A stretch of 7,506 nucleotides of DNA from Nitrospira sp. UBA2083 (GCA_002331625.1 DCZN01000011.1:69703-77208), one strand, 5' to 3'. Counted from the stretch's first letter, positions 1 through 6,008 are shown. Notes: generated by a model from the sequence alone, not told the origin. Translations and numbers: made by a program.

Positions 1-157
1 GGCGGTCGCCAAGCCAATCACCGGGCTCGTATCGTCCGGCAGCGAGGTCCCACCGGCCCACATGCGCCCAATGACTCGGCCCCCGACGAAACACCGCGAC
101 CACCGGCGCCTGAGTCGCTGGAATGCAGTAAATACGAGGCGAGGCTGATGGTGTCAT
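1..157 (-). CDS. conserved hypothetical protein, N-terminal part only
   Basis: This gene is cut by the left edge of the window; 52 codons are visible. Reading from the ATG at 157 the frame stays open and gives a protein beginning MTPSASPRIYCIPATQAP, followed by VVAVFRRGPSHW and HVGRWDLAAGRYEPGDW. The Trp/Arg/Gly-rich pattern around FRRGPS..W..VGRWDL..G.YEPG is one I remember from conserved hypothetical proteins of Nitrospira and other bacteria, but I know of no function for it. There is no signal peptide or membrane segment in the visible part. A weak GAG..GG purine stretch lies upstream of the ATG. The gene starts 24 bases beyond the restored stop of the upstream membrane protein gene, and in the unrepaired frame its ATG overlaps that gene's TGA, so the two probably form an operon. 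The start and frame rest on the coherent translation; the product name cannot go further. Confidence 0.7.
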   Translation of the reverse strand, partial: MTPSASPRIYCIPATQAPVVAVFRRGPSHWAHVGRWDLAAGRYEPGDWLGDR

Positions 158-612
158 GATGGATCCACTCTCGAAAGCGGTTCAGTCATGAACCGCACCA
201 AACATCCTGAGGATCCACCACGACCCAATGACGACGGCGACGGCACAGCAGATGAACAGGACGCCGAAGAACTGGGCAACCTGCCTCGTGACGCTGCGGC
301 CCGGCCTTCCAGCACAATCGTATCACGCAAGACCGTTGCACCGGGAAGAGGAAATCGTAGCGCACGCCGGACACGCCTCCCCGACCACCAGAAGTGACAG
401 CCGGCCAGGGAGACGGCGACAGCCCCCATTCCTACGCTCCATCTGAATACCGCCGTGAGGGATTCGCGAGCCGCTTCGACAGGCATGCTGCGTACCTGCA
501 CCAACCAGTCCTCGAAGACTATTACGAGCACAGCACCACAAATCAACACGGCGATTAACACAAGGATCGCCACTTTTCGGCTACGAGCATCGGCTTGCTG
601 AATTTCTACCAT
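154..612 (-). CDS. small integral membrane protein of unknown function, probably frameshifted near its C-terminus
   Basis: I chose the ATG at 612 because AAGG sits eight bases upstream; a GTG at 621 in the same frame is less well placed. The product has a short polar N-terminus, a strong membrane helix at about residues 14-33 (core VAILVLIAVLICGAVLVIVF), and a second hydrophobic stretch at about 56-75 ending in HFWWSGRR. After VLEGRAAASRGR the frame turns into a Ser/Pro-rich tail ending at 154 that looks non-natural. Adding one base between about 265 and 302 (candidates are the G run 274-276 or the C run 300-302) switches to a frame giving a third membrane helix with core FICCAVAVVIGSWW, ending at a TGA at 182-184. 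The restored protein would be 143 residues with three helices. No function is recognised. It is either a recent pseudogene or an indel error in the sequence. Confidence 0.6.
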   Translation of the reverse strand: MVEIQQADARSRKVAILVLIAVLICGAVLVIVFEDWLVQVRSMPVEAARESLTAVFRWSVGMGAVAVSLAGCHFWWSGRRVRRALRFPLPGATVLRDTIVLEGRAAASRGRLPSSSASCSSAVPSPSSLGRGGSSGCLVRFMTEPLSRVDPS

Positions 613-691
613 CTCAGACACCTTGGCTGGTCAAATACGCATCACAAAGGCTGGATAGGATTCAGCCCGTTTCTAGCGTGAATCTTGACGG

Positions 692-708
692 GCCGATCTG
701 TGATCGGC
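692..708. other. perfect 7-base inverted repeat between two minus-strand genes
   Basis: GCCGATC and GATCGGC are separated by TGT, giving a stem of seven pairs with a three-base loop. It lies in the gap between the stop of the DJ-1 family gene and the start of the membrane protein gene. Neither strand has a T run after it, so it is not a standard intrinsic terminator. It could be a regulator site for the downstream gene, or a weak pause or processing hairpin. The rest of the gap 613-778 shows no gene. Confidence 0.35.
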
Positions 709-778
709 AAGCGATAGGTGGAAATGTGCAGGAACAACGGTGGTGAGAGAAGCGTTCTCTGTGATGCGTTCGACGGGC

Positions 779-1441
779 CTATGGCATGACCACCAACTTA
801 CTGAACTCTTCACGCGCCGCGGTCACGATGGCCGACGGCGCCTTGTCTGGGCTGCCCGCATCAAACGGCGGCCGGGGGTCATATTCAATGAGCAGTTGAG
901 TGAGCTGCGCGGCATCGGAGCCGAACTCCTCTGCCACGAGTGTCAGCGCCATGTCGATGCCGGATGACACCCCGGCGGCCGTAACGACTTTGCCGTCACG
1001 CACAACTCGCTCTTTGGTCGGGATGGCTCCGAATTGTTTCAGGACATCATGCGCGAGCCAATGGGTGGTGGCCTTCAGTCCGGTGAGCACGCCGGCAGCT
1101 GCCAGTCCTAACGCGCCGGTGCAGACGGATGTGGTCCATTTCGTGGTCCGGTGTACCAGCGTAATCCATTCCAGAACCAACTGATCTCCCATCACCGCTT
1201 GTGGAAATGCCGTGCCTGGCACCACCAGAATATCGGGACTGGTCGTTTCATCGAGCGAATAATCGGCTGTCAGACGAAGCCTGCCGAAGTCGGTGCGTTT
1301 CACACCTTTCTCGCGTGCCACGAAGCGCACATCGGTCCCGAGCGTCGGCGCTTGCAGAACCTCATAGGGACCGATCGCATCGAGCGCCGTCATGCCGTCA
1401 TACAACAAAATGGCCACTTGTAACTTTTTCTCAGAACCCAT
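779..1441 (-). CDS. DJ-1/PfpI family protein, isonitrile hydratase-like
   Basis: A 220-residue single-domain protein of the DJ-1/PfpI (class I glutamine amidotransferase-like) superfamily. It matches what I remember of Pseudomonas isonitrile hydratase (InhA), which adds water to isonitriles to give N-substituted formamides. Visible marks are the N-terminal strand VAILLYDGMTALDAIGPYEV with Asp21, the nucleophile elbow TSVCTGALGLAAAG with Cys107 and Thr108, ATTHWLAHDVL, the ERVVRDGKVVTAAG strand, GIDMALTL, and near the C-terminus EYDPRPPFDAGSPDKAP, which resembles the same part of InhA closely. Length and order fit the family and no key residue is missing. There is no signal peptide, so it is cytoplasmic. 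I took the ATG at 1441 rather than 1465 because a strong AGGGGGG lies just upstream of it. The actual substrate is inferred; family members include chaperones and other hydratases. The following gene on this strand is more than 150 bases away. Confidence 0.88.
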   Translation of the reverse strand: MGSEKKLQVAILLYDGMTALDAIGPYEVLQAPTLGTDVRFVAREKGVKRTDFGRLRLTADYSLDETTSPDILVVPGTAFPQAVMGDQLVLEWITLVHRTTKWTTSVCTGALGLAAAGVLTGLKATTHWLAHDVLKQFGAIPTKERVVRDGKVVTAAGVSSGIDMALTLVAEEFGSDAAQLTQLLIEYDPRPPFDAGSPDKAPSAIVTAAREEFSKLVVMP

Positions 1442-1522
1442 GATTGCCCCCCTGTGATCATCCATACATCTCGAACGATCTGTCGCCTACAGGTACATCT
1501 ACCGATGTGAATAAAGAGGCAG

Positions 1523-1528
1523 TATAAT
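1523..1528 (+). promoter_or_regulatory. consensus -10 box directly before a start codon
   Basis: A perfect TATAAT lies with its last base seven bases before the ATG at 1536, which puts the expected transcription start at or within a base or two of the start codon. No good -35 hexamer is seen around 1500-1505. The only ribosome-binding-like sequence (AGAGG near 1515-1519) is 16 bases from the ATG, too far to work normally. If the promoter is real the message would be leaderless or nearly so. Confidence 0.4.
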
Positions 1529-1535
1529 AAAACTC

Positions 1536-1883
1536 ATGCGTTGGATCACTACCTTCGGTGTCGTCCTCATGTGCAACATGTGGCCAGGCTTATCCCACGC
1601 CGTTGGGGAAGAACCCACTCAACAGCCCAATGCCAGGGAACGGTTGAATCAAGTGTTAGGTCCGGAAGGTGGTATTCAGGTCTACAAAGACCAGCATGGA
1701 AATGTCGAAAGCACGATCAATCTGCCGGACGGCGAACGTATCATGACTGTGCAACCACCGCAAAGTCCAGGGTTCAATGTTGGCCCTCCTCTTCAACTCA
1801 ACAATCAGACGCTTCAGTTTCCTCCTCAACCCCCTGTTCCTGCTCAACCGCCAGCGCCGGACTTTCCACAACGGGCACGGTAG
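1536..1883 (+). CDS. small exported proline-rich protein of unknown function
   Basis: A 115-residue protein with an apparent Sec signal peptide: MRW, a hydrophobic core at about residues 4-15, and a likely cleavage site after Ser-His-Ala at residue 22. The mature part begins with a charged, Gln-rich stretch, then about residues 34-71 contain GPEGGIQVYKDQHGNVES and NLPDGERIMTV, which could be a small beta-rich unit. From about residue 73 onward it is rich in Pro and Gln (PPQPPVPAQPPAPDFP), as in a flexible linker or cell-envelope tether. I do not recognise a family. It has no cysteine after the signal peptide, so it is not a lipoprotein, and it is probably periplasmic. The next gene begins 73 bases downstream on the same strand and also encodes an exported protein, so the two may be co-transcribed. 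Confidence 0.72.
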   Translation: MRWITTFGVVLMCNMWPGLSHAVGEEPTQQPNARERLNQVLGPEGGIQVYKDQHGNVESTINLPDGERIMTVQPPQSPGFNVGPPLQLNNQTLQFPPQPPVPAQPPAPDFPQRAR

Positions 1884-1956
1884 ACGGCACCCATCATTCC
1901 ACTCCCCATTTTTCGTCTTGACGATCCTTTTGCCTCCACGCCATACTCACGTACTC

Positions 1957-2424
1957 ATGCATGCCCTTGCCGTCATCATTCTTCTGGCAACTCTTGTCCT
2001 CCCGGTTGAGTCTAGCCTTGCGTTCCCACCGGCCGGCACGAAAGACCTGTCTACACTCCAGACCCAGGCCACTCAAGGAAGTGCGGAAGCGCAGAACGGC
2101 CTCGGGGAGCTGTACGCCAAGGGGAAGGGCATGCCACAGGACTATGCCCAAGCACGAACCTGGTATGAGAAGGCCGCAGCGCAGGGTCACCCGATGGCAC
2201 AAAACAACCTCGCGGAACTCTATTTCGCAGGACTCGGCGGCCCTCAAGACTTGGTGCGAGCCTATATGTGGGTGAATCTCGCAGCTTCACACATGCAGGG
2301 TGAGGATAAGAAGCAAGCAGAAGAAAATCGTGAGGATGTCGCCCAGCGCATGACTCCCGCCCAGATCACAGAAGCCAAGCGGCTTTCAGAACAATGCCGG
2401 TCCAATAAGTTCAAGGGCTGCTGA
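1957..2424 (+). CDS. Sel1-like repeat protein, exported
   Basis: A 155-residue protein with an N-terminal hydrophobic segment (ALAVIILLATLVLP) ending near residue 22, consistent with a signal peptide. Two tandem Sel1-like (SLR) repeats follow. Repeat one, about 41-76, includes GSAEAQNGLGELYAKGKG and DYAQARTWYEKAAAQG. Repeat two, about 77-112, includes HPMAQNNLAELYFAGLGG and AYMWVNLAAS. The C-terminal helix at about 118-147 contains MTPAQITEAKRLSEQC, a usual ending for small SLR proteins. Such alpha-solenoids bind other proteins; the partner here is unknown. The start is uncertain: the ATG at 1957 has no clear ribosome binding site, and a TTG at 1918 in the same frame would add 13 residues and give the signal peptide a basic n-region. 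The frame is open further upstream but overlaps the preceding gene there and reads as noise. Confidence 0.85.
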   Translation: MHALAVIILLATLVLPVESSLAFPPAGTKDLSTLQTQATQGSAEAQNGLGELYAKGKGMPQDYAQARTWYEKAAAQGHPMAQNNLAELYFAGLGGPQDLVRAYMWVNLAASHMQGEDKKQAEENREDVAQRMTPAQITEAKRLSEQCRSNKFKGC

Positions 2425-2495
2425 GACTCGATCGGCCATCCCTCCCTTTGATCCGACTGCCCAATTTCTTTCTCCCCTCACTTCCTCAGCCACCT

Positions 2496-2546
2496 GTACC
2501 GAATGGAGGTACTACATACTTGATAGATCAACAAGTTAACCATCAA
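2496..2546. other. cluster of short inverted repeats in a gene-free gap
   Basis: The gap from 2425 to 2565 has no convincing gene. It contains GTACC/GGTAC (2496-2500 and 2508-2512), then ACTTG/CAAGT (2518-2522 and 2532-2536) overlapping TTGAT/ATCAA (2520-2524 and 2527-2531), a GTTAAC palindrome at 2535-2540 and another ATCAA at 2542-2546. The stems are short and no T run follows, so this is weak evidence for a regulator binding region or a transcription end for the Sel1 gene. Chance is a real possibility. Confidence 0.2.
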
Positions 2547-2565
2547 GCCGGCAGAACTTTCCCTC

Positions 2566-2641
2566 TGAAAGGATTTCTCCCTTCGCCCCATATCCTCCCG
2601 TGAAGGCCGCCACAACACCACGGCGAGCCGGAGGAGGATTC
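2566..2641 (+). repeat. left copy of duplicated leader element (start codon lost)
   Basis: By eye this matches 3695-3770 at 72 of 76 positions without gaps, and is identical over 2587-2641. It carries the same CCTCC...GGAGGAGGAT arrangement that forms the leader and Shine-Dalgarno of the RnfD-like gene. Weaker similarity continues to about 2668, into what would be the first codons, but the start codon is replaced (CTATAG here against CCATGG in the right copy) and the frame stops after about 24 codons. The first leader hairpin is also disrupted (CTGAAAGGATTTCTC). It is best read as a decayed duplicate of the 5' end of that gene. It lies on the far side of the mntA-hepT pair from the functional copy. 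Confidence 0.85.
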
Positions 2642-2710
2642 TATAGAACACGACAACGAGACAGGCCGGTGGAGGCACCAGTCCCTTGGCGCGAGCAATG
2701 CTCTCTCGGG

Positions 2711-3148
2711 CTACTGAGATGAAGGCGGCACGTTCTCAAGGAAGCGCTGAACCTGGTCTAGGTACAGGGGAATCCGGCGGACTGCGACGGGCAAGGCTTC
2801 GTACACTCGCTCAGGATCGATATCGTCGTATTCGTGGACAATCCGATTGCGGAGGCCAGCAGCCATCGCCATTTCTTTCGCAAGATCGGCCGACATCACC
2901 CCGAGCCTGCTCAGACGCACAAAGGATTCGTGATAGTCCTTGGGTGGGACCTGACCCGACTCTATGATCAGATGAAAATTGATATCGATCATCCGGCCGA
3001 TTGCTCGTTCAAGATACCGCTCGGCCAGATCTTCGTTGATCGAATTCTCCAAATACTGTTCGCGCGATAATTGGGACAACCGGGTCATCGCCGCCACGTC
3101 CTCAAGAATCAGGCTCATTTTTCTAGTGATGAGCTGGCAGTCGATCAT
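2711..3148 (-). CDS. hepT: HepT-type RNase toxin of a type VII MntA/HepT toxin-antitoxin pair
   Basis: A 145-residue, all-helical HEPN-family protein (DUF86). The catalytic motif is visible as RNRIVHEY at residues 100-107, which fits RX4-6HXY with Arg100, His105 and Tyr107. Other family marks are AERYLERAIGRMIDINFHLI (about 42-61), DYHESFVRLSRLGV (71-84) and IDPERVYEALP (110-120). In the studied system, HepT dimers cut RNA and the MntA partner blocks this by adding AMP groups to the motif tyrosine; Tyr107 would be that target here. The ATG at 3148 overlaps the stop of mntA by four bases (ATGA), giving translational coupling in the order antitoxin then toxin. The second Met (residue 11) is a less likely start because the family normally has the preceding ten residues. 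All key residues are present, so the toxin looks intact. Confidence 0.92.
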   Translation of the reverse strand: MIDCQLITRKMSLILEDVAAMTRLSQLSREQYLENSINEDLAERYLERAIGRMIDINFHLIIESGQVPPKDYHESFVRLSRLGVMSADLAKEMAMAAGLRNRIVHEYDDIDPERVYEALPVAVRRIPLYLDQVQRFLENVPPSSQ

Positions 3149-3576
3149 AGACGATGGGACTCCGCCACTAGTGTCGACAATTGCCTTGCGACAGACTGCC
3201 GTTCAAGCTCCAAGTAGGGACGATAGTCTTGGTAGGTTTTGAAAGCGTAGAGCCGGAGCTGGGCAAGGTCTTGAGATGTACCGAAGAGTATCCGACAGGC
3301 CTCCATGATTTTCTTCCGAAAGAGTGGGTCTGCCCGATTCAGGATGGCCACATCAACCTCGCGCCCCGGAAACCGTGCCTGCAAAGCTTCCTGCATCTCC
3401 AACATAGTCTCTAACGACACGGCAGGAGCTTCCAGTTGCACCGCTAGATCCACATCGCTGCGTTCATGCGTCGTTCCGGTAACGGTTGACCCAAACTGGA
3501 GGATGACACGAATACCAAATCGCTGGGCAAGCTCGCTCAGCCCAAGACCTGATTCTGTGAGAGGTTCGTCGCTCAT
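3145..3576 (-). CDS. mntA: MntA-type nucleotidyltransferase antitoxin
   Basis: A 143-residue minimal nucleotidyltransferase of the DNA polymerase beta superfamily. The motif GSX10DXD is complete: Gly29-Ser30 in LQFGSTVTG and Asp41/Asp43 in SDVDLAV. The likely third metal ligand is Asp75 in REVDVAIL. The C-terminal part (about 84-143), with LFRKKIMEACRILF and YQDYRPYLELE, is helical as in MntA proteins. In the known pair, MntA transfers AMP from ATP to the tyrosine of the HepT RNase motif and so neutralises it. The start at 3576 is preceded by GAGGGTGGG directly before the ATG. The gene runs straight into hepT with an ATGA overlap. A weak promoter-like TAGACA with 17-base spacing to TAGGCT lies upstream near 3600-3640 on this strand, but is not convincing. 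The gene is transcribed away from the RnfD-like gene, and the two share the 195-base gap 3577-3771. Confidence 0.92.
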   Translation of the reverse strand: MSDEPLTESGLGLSELAQRFGIRVILQFGSTVTGTTHERSDVDLAVQLEAPAVSLETMLEMQEALQARFPGREVDVAILNRADPLFRKKIMEACRILFGTSQDLAQLRLYAFKTYQDYRPYLELERQSVARQLSTLVAESHRL

Positions 3577-3693
3577 CCCACCCTCTGAGGTTTCTTATTC
3601 ATGCCGTAGCCTAGCCGAGACCGTGATAATTGTCTATGCAGCAGATGAAACGGTTCACCATGGCAGGCCCAGGAAAAACATCTTGAATTTCCA

Positions 3694-3771
3694 GTGAAAG
3701 GATTTCACCCCTTGTCCCATATCCTCCCGTGAAGGCCGCCACAACACCACGGCGAGCCGGAGGAGGATTCC
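3694..3771 (+). promoter_or_regulatory. structured 5' leader of the RnfD-like gene with a paired ribosome binding site
   Basis: Two hairpins can be drawn. The first is GTGAAA (3694-3699) against TTTCAC (3703-3708), a perfect six-base stem closing a GGA loop. The second pairs ATCCTCC (3721-3727) with GGAGGAT (3762-3768). Inside it is a second stem, GGC-CGCC (3734-3740) against GGCG-A-GCC (3751-3758), with a bulged A and a ten-base loop. The GGAGG at 3762-3766, five bases before the ATG at 3772, is the ribosome binding site and would be fully paired. A GGA in a hairpin loop plus another at the Shine-Dalgarno is the arrangement typical of CsrA/RsmA targets; a temperature- or ligand-sensitive leader is another option. 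It matches no riboswitch class I know. Confidence 0.45.
3695..3770 (+). repeat. right copy of duplicated leader element (functional)
   Basis: Direct repeat of 2566-2641, offset by 1129 bases, identical over 3716-3770. This copy ends one base before the intact ATG of the RnfD-like gene and supplies its ribosome binding site. Together the two copies bracket mntA-hepT, so the pair could have arrived with, or caused, the duplication of this leader. Recombination between copies would remove the whole toxin-antitoxin pair and leave one leader. Confidence 0.88.
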
Positions 3772-4659
3772 ATGGGGCAAGACAGCGGCACAAGCCAACC
3801 GAACCAGCTGACCCTCTGGCGTGATCCCCGCCTCTATCAAATCGTTAGCCTTTCGACTCTCCTCTTCTACGGCCTCTTCTTCCTCCACTTCGACATCTCG
3901 ATCTGGCAGATCGCTATCACATTGGGCGTTGCTCAGCTGATCCAATATGCCGGTACCCGCCACTTCAACCTCCCCTTCTTCGATCCGAAGAGTGCGCTCA
4001 TTTCATCCCTCTCGCTCTGTCTTCTGCTTCGCACCAATGATCTCGCGATAGTAGCCTTGGCGGCGTTCATTGCGATAACCAGCAAGTTCGTTATTCGATG
4101 GAAGGACAAGCACGTCTTCAACCCCACAAATCTTGCACTGGTTGTGATCCTGACCAGCGGTCTCGGCTGGATTTCACCTGGGCAATGGGGACAGGTGGCG
4201 TGGTTCGGCTTTCTGATTGCCTGCCTCGGGAGCCTCGTTGTGACAAGGGCAGCACGGGTAGATATCACCCTCACATTTCTGACCTTCTATGTCGGCCTGC
4301 TCATCGCCCGTGCGCTATGGCTTGGTGATCCACTGACAATCCCACTGCATCAGATCCAGAGTGGCGCACTGCTGATCTTTTCGTTCTTCATGATTTCCGA
4401 TCCAAAGACCACCCCAGATGCACGAAGCGGCCGAATCCTCTTTGCCCTGCTCGTCGCACTCACCGCTCTCTCTGTCCAGTTCCATTTCTTCAAACCCAAT
4501 GGGCCGCTCTGGGGATTAATTGTCTGCTCCCCGCTGGTACCACTGATTGACCGGTTGTTGCCGGCCCTACGATACGACTGGGCCAAACCCACGACCGGTC
4601 GCACACATGAGTCCGTTTCCTTGGCACTATCGCTTCAACCACAAAGGAGGCTTTCGTGA
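3772..4659 (+). CDS. NqrB/RnfD-like polytopic membrane protein
   Basis: A 295-residue hydrophobic protein with about nine membrane segments (roughly 23-40, 43-60, 74-87, 90-106, 117-134, 140-158, 163-182, 196-208, 222-238, 246-263) and a polar tail of about 30 residues. The loop KHVFNPTNLALV (113-124) and FFMISDPKTTPDARSGR (205-221) are the marks of the NqrB/RnfD family, membrane subunits of Na+- or H+-coupled NADH/ferredoxin oxidoreductases. The SGAT-type motif that carries covalent FMN in true NqrB/RnfD is not seen; the nearest stretch is QSGALLIF (196-203). No other Rnf or Nqr subunit is nearby, so it is a stand-alone relative and its reaction is unknown. The start at 3772 is fixed by GGAGGAGG five bases upstream. 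The stop overlaps the GTG of the next gene by four bases, so it is coupled to the DUF2330 gene. The leader is discussed separately. Confidence 0.82.
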   Translation: MGQDSGTSQPNQLTLWRDPRLYQIVSLSTLLFYGLFFLHFDISIWQIAITLGVAQLIQYAGTRHFNLPFFDPKSALISSLSLCLLLRTNDLAIVALAAFIAITSKFVIRWKDKHVFNPTNLALVVILTSGLGWISPGQWGQVAWFGFLIACLGSLVVTRAARVDITLTFLTFYVGLLIARALWLGDPLTIPLHQIQSGALLIFSFFMISDPKTTPDARSGRILFALLVALTALSVQFHFFKPNGPLWGLIVCSPLVPLIDRLLPALRYDWAKPTTGRTHESVSLALSLQPQRRLS

Positions 4660-6008
4660 GACGTGTGATCGGACCAACTATCATGTTTCTGCTTGGGCTG
4701 TTCCTGTGGAGCAGTGAGGCCTCGGCCTTCTGCGGGTTTTATGTCGGGAAAGCCGACACGAAACTCTTTAATAAGGCATCGGAAGTCGTCATTGCACGCC
4801 ACGACAACAAGACCGTCATCACCATGGCGAATGATTTCAAGGGCGATGTGAAGGAGTTCGCAATGGTCGTCCCGGTGCCAACCGTGCTGGAGAAGGACCA
4901 GATTCATGTCGGCGACGCAGCCGTCCTTAAGCACCTCGCCGACTATTCCGCGCCACGGCTCGTCGAATACTTCGATGACAACCCCTGCCGACGCTATGAG
5001 CTTATGGAAGACAGGATGGGTTCTTTCAAGAGCATGGTCCCAGCCTCGGCCCCTGGCAAACAGGAACGAGACAGAGCGCTAGGTGTCACCATCGAAGCCC
5101 AATACACGGTCGGGGAATATGACATCCTGATTCTATCGGCCAAGGAGAGTGCTGGCCTTGAAACATGGCTTAGCGAAAATGGGTACAAAACACCGACCGG
5201 TGCGTCAGCCGTGCTGCACAGCTATCTCAAACAGAACATGAAGTTTTTCGTAGCCAAGGTGAACCTGATTGAGCAATCGAAGCTTGGCTTTACGCACCTG
5301 CGTCCGCTCCAGATTGCGTTTGAGTCACCCAAGTTCATGTTGCCGATTCGCCTCGGCACGGTCAATGCCGACGGCGCGCAGGAACTCTTCATCTATACCC
5401 TCACAAAACAGGGTCGTGTCGAGACAACGAACTATCGGACCGTCCGGTTGCCGGAAGCCCAGGAGATTCCTCTCTATGTAAAGGACAAATTCGGCGATTT
5501 TTATCGCGACCTCTTCACACAGCAAGTGAAACGTGAAAGCGAGCGCGGCGTGTTTCTCGAATATACCTGGGATATGAATTGGTGCGATCCCTGCGCTGCC
5601 AACCCACTATCAGCCGAAGAGCTGCGGAGCTTCGGTGTTTTTTGGCAAGACAGCTCTAGCTTCAAACAACATGGAAACATCATGCCGCAAGCTCAGAACG
5701 TCTTCCTGACGCGTCTGCACGTCCGCTACGACGCCGCCCACTTTCCGGAAGATCTCATGTTCCAGGAAACATCGGATCGGAATAATTTCCAAGCCCGCTA
5801 TATTCTCCGCCATCCGTGGACCGGCCAGGACGACTGTCCTGCTGCAACGGCCTATCGACAACAGTTGCGTGACCGGTATGAGCGAGAAGCACAAACCCTC
5901 GCGAATCTGACCGGTTGGAACATCGGCGACATTCGCAAACAGATGAATATCGCCTCGTTACCGGTGAGCGAAGGGAAGAAGTGGTATCAGCGCTTGTGGA
6001 CGAACTAG
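4656..6008 (+). CDS. exported DUF2330 domain protein
   Basis: A 450-residue protein starting at a GTG preceded by a strong AAAGGAGG. A Sec signal peptide covers residues 1-24 (hydrophobic core about 5-18, cleavage after Ala-Ser-Ala). The mature protein starts FCGFYVGKADTKLFNKAS, followed by VVIARHDNKTVITMANDF and FAMVVPVPTVL, which are typical of the DUF2330 family. Later marks are FDDNPCRRYEL (106-116) and the WCDPC motif at 309-313 followed by AANPLSAEEL. Mature cysteines are at 26, 111, 310, 313 and 394, which could form disulfides or bind metal or haem; the single CDPC pair lacks the following His of a c-type haem site. No C-terminal membrane anchor is seen, so it is probably periplasmic. 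Function is unknown. The overlap with the RnfD-like gene suggests the two proteins act together at the membrane. Confidence 0.85.
   Translation: MRRVIGPTIMFLLGLFLWSSEASAFCGFYVGKADTKLFNKASEVVIARHDNKTVITMANDFKGDVKEFAMVVPVPTVLEKDQIHVGDAAVLKHLADYSAPRLVEYFDDNPCRRYELMEDRMGSFKSMVPASAPGKQERDRALGVTIEAQYTVGEYDILILSAKESAGLETWLSENGYKTPTGASAVLHSYLKQNMKFFVAKVNLIEQSKLGFTHLRPLQIAFESPKFMLPIRLGTVNADGAQELFIYTLTKQGRVETTNYRTVRLPEAQEIPLYVKDKFGDFYRDLFTQQVKRESERGVFLEYTWDMNWCDPCAANPLSAEELRSFGVFWQDSSSFKQHGNIMPQAQNVFLTRLHVRYDAAHFPEDLMFQETSDRNNFQARYILRHPWTGQDDCPAATAYRQQLRDRYEREAQTLANLTGWNIGDIRKQMNIASLPVSEGKKWYQRLWTN

Noticed and set aside
900..1443. Several plus-strand open frames across the DJ-1 family gene
   Set aside because: They are antisense shadows of a gene with clear family motifs and give no recognisable protein.
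1777..1956. An in-frame extension of the Sel1-repeat protein upstream to 1777
   Set aside because: It overlaps the end of the preceding gene out of frame, its translation is not protein-like before about 1918, and a signal peptide begins naturally at 1957 or 1918.
2478..2678. A minus-strand reading frame sharing a peptide (LRLAVVLWRPSREDMG) with one at 3655-3963
   Set aside because: The shared peptide is just the antisense translation of the duplicated leader element; neither frame has a sensible start or context.
3661..3690. A sigma-54-like TGGCAG sequence before the RnfD-like gene
   Set aside because: The matching TTGC element at the right spacing is missing.
3694..3771. A known riboswitch in the leader
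   Set aside because: I see no cobalamin, TPP, SAM or cyclic-di-GMP core sequence; only the hairpins and the paired ribosome binding site are supported.
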